Assembly: GCF_014268885.2 (NCBI RefSeq)
Contig: NZ_CP077095.1
Location: 1-64,000, forward strand
DNA: 64,000 nucleotides
Origin: Pseudomonas xantholysinigenes
GTDB lineage: Bacteria > Pseudomonadota > Gammaproteobacteria > Pseudomonadales > Pseudomonadaceae
Reading direction: 5' to 3'
A program made the position numbers and the translations under genes. Positions 59,001-64,000 of this stretch are shown piece by piece (within the stretch, counting starts at the first letter, position 1; the number at the start of each line of letters is the position of its first letter). The notes beneath the pieces were generated by a model that was not told where the DNA came from, searched no databases, and worked only from the letters and a program-made list of their open reading frames with translations.

Positions 59001-62000
59001 TGTCGCTGGCCCCGGCCATGCCTTGCGGCACTTTGCCGGTGCGGTCGAGCAGGATGCTGCGGGTGCCGTCGGGCGATACCAGGGTGACCGTGAGGTCGCC
59101 AAGGCGGCCGACGCTGGCATCCAGGTCGATTTCCACGTGCTCGACGTTCAGCCCGGCATCCATCTGCACCGAGCTGCTCAGGCTGCCGCCACCGGCCAGG
59201 GTCTTGCCCAGGGCACCGCTGCTGGCGCTGAACACGCTTTCGTCGGCGCCGGTGCTGCGGGTCATCCAGCTTTCGGCCAGGCGCACCGCGGCGCGGGCGT
59301 CCACTTCGCCGAAGCCGTAGTCGTGGCTGGTGTGCATGCCGCCGCCGTTCCAGTTGCGCGCGCCGTTGTCGTCCCAGCGGGTAGCACTGTCATTAACACG
59401 ACGGGCCGACAGCGCCAGGATCTGCTGCACATCCCGGTAGCCCAGGTTGGGGTTGGCTTCGAGCATCAGCGCGGCCACGCCGGAGACGATCGGCGCGGCG
59501 AAGCTGGTGCCTTGCATGCTGGTGTAGTCGTTGCCGAAGGTCGAGCCGCGCTCGGTCTCCACCAGGCGGCTGGTGGACAGCACGTTGCTGCCCGGGGCCG
59601 AGACCAGCAGGCTGGCGCCGGGGTTGGAGAACGGCGTCGAGCCGATCTGCAGGGTCGACAGGTCGCCCTGGGCGTTGATCGCGCCGACTTCGATCGAGAA
59701 GCGGTTGTTGTTGGTCAGCGAGCCTTGGGCGCTGCCGCCGTGGGCGCGCTGGTTGCCGCCTGCGGTGACGATCACCGTGCCCAGGCCGCCGCGGCCATTG
59801 TGCGCGGCATAGCGGGCGTTGGCCGCCAGGGCGCTGGCGGTGTCGATGGCGCCGTTCTGCAGGTTGCTGATGGCGAAGTCGTTCTGGAAGCCCCAGCTGT
59901 GGTTGGCGACATCGTAGTTGACCATGTTGCCCAGGCCGGTCAGGTCGTCGCCCTTGTTGGCCAGGTAGAAGCCGCTGAGCTTGGCGTCATAGGCCACGCC
60001 CACGCCGCCCTGGTCGTTGCGCCCGGCCACCATCACCCCGGCGACCATGGTCGCGTGGTTGGAGGCCAGCTCTGGCAGCACGCCCTTGTCGCGCTGGGTC
60101 TTGAGCCAGGCCTGGTCGACGTTGGCGGCCAGGTCGGGGTGCTGGATGTCGAAGATTTCCGGCGCCGTGGCGAACTCGCCACCGGGCTCGAACATGGCGA
60201 TGCGCACGCCCTTGCCGGTGTAGTCCTGCCATACCGGCAGCACGTTGGTGTCGCTCAGGTACCACTGCTGCGCGGCCAGCGGGTCGTTTGGCATGCCGGC
60301 GTCGAGCAGGGTCACGCTGGCGCGCATGGGGGCGGTCTGGCCGCTGCCCAGGTCGACCACCGAGGCCGACTTGTTGCCCTGGGCGTCGATGATGCCGTAC
60401 TTGAAGCCCATCATGCCGGTGTAGCCGGCCAGCGGGGTGAACAGCACGTCACCTTGGGCGGTGAGGCTGACCGAGCCGCCAGTGGCATCGCCGATGTTGT
60501 CGATGCGCAGGCCACCCTGGCTGCCGAGCAGCAGGTCGTTGGCCAGCAGGCTGGAGGCGGCGATCAGGTGGCTGCGGTTGCGGTCAAAGCGCTGGCCGTC
60601 CTTGTCCTGGCGCAGTACGTCGGCCACTGGCATGGCATTGGGTTGCGACAGGTCCACGGCGGAAATGTCGGCGAAGTTGAGCTTGTGGATGTTGCGCAGT
60701 TGCACGGTGCCGTCGCGCCCGGCCAGGTTGTCGGCCACCTGGTAGCCGTTGCTGGTGTGGGTGATGCGGTACTCGCCGTACTTGCCGTGCAGGCTGACCA
60801 GGTTGGTGCCGGCGCCGCCGTCGATCCGAGCGTTGCCGTGGCCGACCTCGATCACATCGTCACCGGCTCCACCGTGGATCACATCGTTGCCGCCACCGGC
60901 GTGGATGATGCTGCCCCCTGCCGAGGCGTAGATCAGGTCGCCGTTGGGCCCGGCGTAGATCACCGCCTTGCCGCTGCCCCCGATCAAGGTGTTGTGGCCG
61001 CTGCCGCCGACCAGCACGTCGTTGCCGGCGCCGCCGATCAGGGTGGCATTGCCCTCCCCGCCCTTGATGAACACACCGGCGCCACCGCCACTGCGGATCA
61101 CGTCGTCGCCGCGACCGCCCTGGGCGATGGTCAGCCCAGCCTTGGCCATGTTCAGCTCGACGCCCTGGTCGCCGACGATCAGCGCTGTGTCGCGGCCGCC
61201 ATTGCCCTGGATGTTCTGTGGGTTGTCGCTGGCGCTGATGACGAAGACATCGTCGCCGGCACCCCCGACGTACGTATTGCTGCCGCCACCGCCGACCAGC
61301 CAGCTGCCGCTGGCGCTCGCGGTGAGGCGGTCATCGCCGCTGCCGCCGTACAGGTTGTTCACCCCCAGCGCCGTGGCGTCCAGGTGTTCGCCTTGGGTGC
61401 TGGTGCTGCTGTAGGCCGTGGTCGTGGCGCCATCGCTGCTGGAGGTTACGCGCAGGCCATTGCCTTGGCGGGTGGTGGTACTGCTCACCGGGTCGCCGAG
61501 GAAGTCCACCGCCAGCGCCTCGCGGGTGTTGCCACCGATGACGAACGAACCCCGGGCCAGCACGCGGCTGCCATCGCGGCTCTCGCCAGGTGTACTGGCG
61601 GCGCGCACGTTGATCTGGGTGATGCCCAGTTCGGTCAGGGTCTTCAGTTCGCCGCCGTCGACGCGGGCGTCATGGCTGGCGTCTACCCAGACGCGCAGCT
61701 GGTTCCAGATCGGGTCGCGGGCATCGATGATGCCATCGCCATTGCCATCCTCGCTGGCCAGCGCGGCGAAGCCGTCCTTGAAGCGGGCCTCGCCCGCCGC
61801 GCCGTTCACCCCGGCCTTGCCCTTGTAGTACTCGGAGAACATCTGGCTGACGTCCTTGACCTGGCCGCTGCCGTCGTCGATCACCAGCATGCCGGTCTTG
61901 CGGTCGGCCCAGGCACTGCGCTTGAGCGTGCCGCTGTGGTCGGTGTCGAACAGCACGGCGTCGCTCAGGTCGGTCATGCGCACGCCTTCGCCGCCCAGGT

Positions 62001-63075
62001 CGAGCAGCAGTGGGTCGACGTAGGTGTTGCGGGTGGTCATGGCCGACAGGCCGTTGAGGGTCACCGCGTTGCGCAGGCTGAAATCGAAACCGCTGGTGCT
62101 CGGCTGGTCGAGGTAGAACTTCGACAGGTGGCTGTTGGGGCGGGCGTTCGGGTCCAGTTGCATTTCGCCAGGGCGGATGCCGCCGGAGGTCAGGCTGGCC
62201 ATCTGCGTGGAGGCGAAGTCGGTCTTGTTGAGAATGCCGCCGAGGGCGAACACGTTGTGGGTCGCGGCGTTCTGCACATAGCCGTTGCTTACGTCCTGGC
62301 GTGCCTGGTCTTCGCCCTGGACGCGCTGTTGCGGCTTGGGCGAGGCGTCGATGTGGATCTGGATCGACTGGTTGGCGTCAGGCTGGGTGGGGGTGTCTTC
62401 GCCGGCGCCGAACCACTGGAAGACTTTATAGCGATTATCGGCGGCGTAGCGTTCCAGCTCTCGTACATACTTCCAGGTAGGAAGCATGTCCAGCTCCGTG
62501 GAACTGAACAAATACCGGCTGAGGCCTGCGACATTCTGCATGACGGCAATGGTGATTTTCTTTGCCCGCTCTACGCCCTCTCCTGGGACTTGCACGAAGT
62601 CGCGCCCAAGGCCCCACATGCCGATGGGGAGTTCGTCGGCGATAGTGCCAGCCCAGTTCCAGCTTTCTAGCTGCAACCCGAAAACTGCCGACTTCACGTC
62701 AGCCCTGATAATTTCAGCTACTTCGGGAAAACCACGCTCTTGGATAATCCGTTCTGAAACATGACGAGCCAACTGGTCAGACGCTTTCTGAAACTCAGCA
62801 TCCGAGAGCGGCCGTCCTTTACTGGCTGCTGCAAAGACCATGGAGCCGCGTACAATTTCACTAAATTTCGAACCGTCATTGGCATTGATTGAGCTGGCGC
62901 TACTCAGCCAGTTTGCCGCAATGGTGAGGTCCTCTTTAAGTTTTGGGTCAAGGGTTTTTGCGTTTTCTGCCTCGACAGCTGCTCTCAAATAAAGATACAT
63001 GTCTGGATATTTTCCAGCGTCGGTGAGCCGCTTTAGTTCGGCCAACTGGTCGCTGGAAAGGTTTACTGTGTTCAT
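56080..63075 (-). CDS. Giant RTX protein with S8 (kexin/subtilisin-like) protease domain
   Basis: A 2331-residue predicted type-I-secreted protein. Approximate layout: unknown helical N-terminal domain 1-240; EF-hand/dockerin-like DGNGDGIIDARD near 445; RTX calcium repeats 575-765 (GGAGNDVLVGGSGHNTLIGG); cadherin-like domain 820-895; S8 protease 930-1270; kexin-type P-domain 1276-1412; second RTX block 1490-1535; serralysin-like region near 1640-1750 (RHGIDKIDLS); Ile-Pro-Asp hinge 1762-1866; Ig/cadherin-like 1966-2030; three 34-residue repeats 2075-2190; RTX-related C-terminus 2240-2331. Protease residues are H1007 (NHATMVAG), N1108 and S1191 (GTSFAAP), but the position expected for Asp is Glu963 (RIAMFEPGG). 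No N-terminal signal peptide is present. AGGGA seven bases before ATG 63075 lies in the upstream gene. GC content is low over the first ~230 codons. Confidence 0.87.
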   Translation of the reverse strand: MNTVNLSSDQLAELKRLTDAGKYPDMYLYLRAAVEAENAKTLDPKLKEDLTIAANWLSSASSINANDGSKFSEIVRGSMVFAAASKGRPLSDAEFQKASDQLARHVSERIIQERGFPEVAEIIRADVKSAVFGLQLESWNWAGTIADELPIGMWGLGRDFVQVPGEGVERAKKITIAVMQNVAGLSRYLFSSTELDMLPTWKYVRELERYAADNRYKVFQWFGAGEDTPTQPDANQSIQIHIDASPKPQQRVQGEDQARQDVSNGYVQNAATHNVFALGGILNKTDFASTQMASLTSGGIRPGEMQLDPNARPNSHLSKFYLDQPSTSGFDFSLRNAVTLNGLSAMTTRNTYVDPLLLDLGGEGVRMTDLSDAVLFDTDHSGTLKRSAWADRKTGMLVIDDGSGQVKDVSQMFSEYYKGKAGVNGAAGEARFKDGFAALASEDGNGDGIIDARDPIWNQLRVWVDASHDARVDGGELKTLTELGITQINVRAASTPGESRDGSRVLARGSFVIGGNTREALAVDFLGDPVSSTTTRQGNGLRVTSSSDGATTTAYSSTSTQGEHLDATALGVNNLYGGSGDDRLTASASGSWLVGGGGSNTYVGGAGDDVFVISASDNPQNIQGNGGRDTALIVGDQGVELNMAKAGLTIAQGGRGDDVIRSGGGAGVFIKGGEGNATLIGGAGNDVLVGGSGHNTLIGGSGKAVIYAGPNGDLIYASAGGSIIHAGGGNDVIHGGAGDDVIEVGHGNARIDGGAGTNLVSLHGKYGEYRITHTSNGYQVADNLAGRDGTVQLRNIHKLNFADISAVDLSQPNAMPVADVLRQDKDGQRFDRNRSHLIAASSLLANDLLLGSQGGLRIDNIGDATGGSVSLTAQGDVLFTPLAGYTGMMGFKYGIIDAQGNKSASVVDLGSGQTAPMRASVTLLDAGMPNDPLAAQQWYLSDTNVLPVWQDYTGKGVRIAMFEPGGEFATAPEIFDIQHPDLAANVDQAWLKTQRDKGVLPELASNHATMVAGVMVAGRNDQGGVGVAYDAKLSGFYLANKGDDLTGLGNMVNYDVANHSWGFQNDFAISNLQNGAIDTASALAANARYAAHNGRGGLGTVIVTAGGNQRAHGGSAQGSLTNNNRFSIEVGAINAQGDLSTLQIGSTPFSNPGASLLVSAPGSNVLSTSRLVETERGSTFGNDYTSMQGTSFAAPIVSGVAALMLEANPNLGYRDVQQILALSARRVNDSATRWDDNGARNWNGGGMHTSHDYGFGEVDARAAVRLAESWMTRSTGADESVFSASSGALGKTLAGGGSLSSSVQMDAGLNVEHVEIDLDASVGRLGDLTVTLVSPDGTRSILLDRTGKVPQGMAGASDSDVGSTRSGAFKYSFMSTRDWGERSAGTWTLEVKDASNGQPVTLNNWALRLYGSKAGADDTYFYTDEYLKAVQGQANRAVLDDAGNGTAGGRNTLNAAAVSGDVQVNLATGVASIGGAALTLRNPNSVHNLISGDGNDTLVAGNADALLDGGRGNNSLTGGSGKDFFVVHRREGGQDTLHRFEAAKGEVIDLVGFTGKSFADLALQQQGADVRVDLGNGQHILLSGQSLGNISAANFQFQDRFVAPANYVDSSRPNVDTSTVAGTVVLNGGAQGVSMSSGADGQLVAALAGKVYSHDSATSDRFVISHQLNASDYRNALRGFRHGIDKIDLSQVGVTRFDELNIVQKNRGTINGLSQIHGVELNTSVLRGAGQPVNLVYLDAIEVAQLDANDFIFASTHLPVETGQPALPPTRLPGIDLSLPDRVKPIEIPDRLTPIIERPDIKIPDTRVPDFSIPDHRIPDLNDLLNRGTDDWRKRFDDQPSVPTRPVEIPDIRPTPIEIPEVRIPDRPAIDLRPSTDVAAILEEARRRHEQIMADITRDRFEREPVTVPEIKPTVIDHRDFEVKRPTSSDTTPTPKPQASASPAQAYQLIVAGQAWSAGSLGGLFGRELKDQAPVYQVSLADGSPLPAWMSFDSAQASLTGTPQAGLAGNFDIRVNAGSEASAMLHLIVQPTVLTVPTFDSVTLADDQYAVNLSNSFTKVTANGGRHLALLGSGAQATLLGKDDQQVFATGSRAEVTLGDGNNTVKGGVDTLVVGHGDNLIESTGSSSNFTLGNGRNTVSGKLDKLVAGNGDNHIESSGSFAEITLGNGGNTVKGEFRKLVVGDGDNRIETSSSFASITLGKGHNNVVVAGNMADVQVGEGRTELAFRGSMSTLSFGKPVLPEQLWFQHQGDDLLISRLGSEQQVTLHDWYASSPARVRDIVAGNGQHLSDRNVEQLVQAMAAFAPPGATTSSFNAAQAQALQPVLAANWR

Positions 63076-63078
63076 GCA

Positions 63079-63600
63079 TTAATCCCTGTGTGCGAGGATG
63101 GGCTCGACGAAGTGTCGAATAAACTCATCCATTTCCTTGAGTTTGTTATGTTTTTCATTGTACTGGTAAATGATCAGAACTCCTTTCTGCATGCGCTGCG
63201 CGAACCATGTGTGTCCTACTTTAGAAACAATTACGTGTGCGCTGTCACTGCCATGGAATACATACTTTTCTTCGTTGAATACGCGGTAGACATCGTATTC
63301 CTCGTCATGGCGCAAAAATGTTTCATCGTTAATCAACGCGCCAAGGTCATAGTGGTCTGAGACGTAATAGAGTTGAAGCTCTATCACTTCCCCTTTCCAT
63401 GAGTGATCTACTGCTTTCGCTAGAGGGTAGCCAAGGCGAATAGATATTATTCTTCCGTCAATATATTCAATCGTGCGGCACTCAGCAGCGGTCAAGTTTA
63501 ATCTGTAAATAGCCTCTGATCGCGAATCGTGTAGCACGCAGCCCAAGCTGGCCTGGCTGCAGATAAGCGTTAGAAGAAAAAGTGGCAGACGACTGATCAT
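63079..63600 (-). CDS. Small predicted exported protein coupled to the giant RTX protease
   Basis: A 173-residue protein I do not recognise. ATG 63600 gives a signal peptide MISRLPLFLLTLICSQASLG followed by a Cys (GCVLHDS), possibly a lipobox-like or disulfide cysteine. The mature part is rich in aromatic and charged residues (VIELQLYYVSDHYDLGALIND, FAQRMQKGVLIIYQYNEKHNK) and ends in a helix DEFIRHFVEPILAHRD. Its stop is only 3 bases before the giant gene's ATG and its 3' end carries that gene's ribosome site, so the two are translationally coupled. GC content is much lower than in the chromosomal core. It may be an inhibitor, immunity protein or accessory factor, by inference only. Confidence 0.75.
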   Translation of the reverse strand: MISRLPLFLLTLICSQASLGCVLHDSRSEAIYRLNLTAAECRTIEYIDGRIISIRLGYPLAKAVDHSWKGEVIELQLYYVSDHYDLGALINDETFLRHDEEYDVYRVFNEEKYVFHGSDSAHVIVSKVGHTWFAQRMQKGVLIIYQYNEKHNKLKEMDEFIRHFVEPILAHRD

Positions 63601-63650
63601 TGTGCAGGCTCTGGTGGTTAGCACATGCCGTTGATGTGCAGCTGGGCAAT

Positions 63651-64000
63651 TTAGCGATCCTGTACAGCAGGACTTCCGCCATCTAGAAATAAGCTTTCAA
63701 GGAATCTCAATACGTTGGCATCCTGCGTTTTGAAATCTGAGCATTCGCTTGAGTACTGATAACTGACGGCGTATTCATGGAAGCGTCGATACGCTATTCG
63801 ATTGTGTTGATTTACTTTGACCTGCACCGTATTTCCGTCGGAGCCTGTAAATCGGTCAGAGCCAATCTCATCAAGTACTTTCAACGGTCTATCGTCGGCC
63901 TCTACAATTCTCACCCTGACATCGGGGTGACCCACGATTTCCGGTGCTTCCCATGCCAAGGAAGAACTCGTGGTCATTGCGATCCACGGGCGTCTGCAGC
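63651..64000 (-). CDS. Unknown gene upstream of the RTX operon, cut by window edge
   Basis: The frame ends at 63651 and remains open to the window edge at 64000. An internal ATG at 63977 (MTTSSSLAWEAPEIVGHPDV) could be the start, giving 108 residues, or the gene continues outside. The sequence DVRVRIVEADDRPLKVLDEIG, RIAYRRFHEYAVSYQYSSECSDF and a C-terminal helix VLRFLESLFLDGG match nothing I know. It is 50 bp upstream of the exported-protein gene on the same strand and shares its low GC content, so it probably belongs to the same unit. Confidence 0.6.
   Translation of the reverse strand, partial: CRRPWIAMTTSSSLAWEAPEIVGHPDVRVRIVEADDRPLKVLDEIGSDRFTGSDGNTVQVKVNQHNRIAYRRFHEYAVSYQYSSECSDFKTQDANVLRFLESLFLDGGSPAVQDR

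Noticed and set aside
57322..62670. A 1782-codon open frame on the + strand
   Set aside because: It is antisense to the giant RTX gene. Its translation is a low-complexity Val/Ala/Gly/Asp/His mixture with no domain, which is the mirror of GC-rich coding on the other strand.

Overview
The window opens exactly on the GTG start codon of dnaA and carries the canonical origin-proximal order dnaA-dnaN-recF-gyrB. The rest matches the origin-right arm of a Pseudomonas chromosome: glyS/glyQ, tag, trkA, rsmB-fmt-def, dprA, tsaC, qor, hemF, aroE, betC, trpI/trpBA, prlC and a PA0069-type radical SAM gene. GC content is high. Numerous 5'-CGCGGGTAAACCCGCTCCCACA-type and CCTGTAGGAGCGGCCTTGTGTCGCG-type palindromes, and the fisR-pdo-sqr, GMC and MHS block downstream of gyrB, point to the P. 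putida group. I cannot name a species.

Layout. 1-6.3 kb: replication and gyrase genes, with two parS-like sites inside recF. 6.3-7.5 kb: an Abi_2 gene lying between gyrB and the next conserved block, with a perfect 28-bp palindrome and a third parS-like site upstream of it. 7.5-12.1 kb: a sulfide/sulfane-sulfur oxidation cluster made of a sigma54 activator of FisR type, persulfide dioxygenase, sulfide:quinone oxidoreductase and a TauE/SafE exporter, with a readable sigma54 promoter and activator repeats. 12.1-16.6 kb: LysR regulator, GMC oxidoreductase and MHS-type MFS transporter. 16.8-29.4 kb: envelope, translation and repair housekeeping genes (plsC, gmhB, glySQ, tag, lpxL, a TPR gene, trkA, rsmB, fmt, def, dprA, tsaC). 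29.5-31.8 kb: a small accessory islet holding an unknown gene, a DUF3077-like gene behind a highly structured leader, and yefM-yoeB, with two near-identical long hairpins. 31.8-43.7 kb: qor, hemF, aroE, SulP, choline-binding protein, choline sulfatase and its regulator, a DOPA-dioxygenase-like gene, trpAB and trpI. 43.7-49.7 kb: small stress or envelope genes and lipoproteins. 49.8-56.0 kb: gamma-carbonic anhydrase, two M3 oligopeptidases, YheV, and a LexA-boxed radical SAM gene.

56.1-64.0 kb: the most unusual locus. A 2331-residue protein without an N-terminal signal peptide combines an unknown N-terminal domain, RTX calcium-binding repeats, a subtilisin/kexin (S8) protease domain with Glu at the usual Asp position, a P-domain, Ile-Pro-Asp repeats, a 34-residue solenoid repeat and a type-I-secretion-like C-terminus. 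It is translationally coupled to an upstream small predicted exported protein, which is preceded by another unknown gene cut by the window edge. GC content drops sharply over the small genes and the first ~230 codons of the giant gene. This suggests an exchangeable N-terminal module with upstream partner genes.

No rRNA, tRNA, CRISPR array or insertion sequence was recognised. All composition statements are by-eye estimates and all family assignments are from motif recognition, not database searches.
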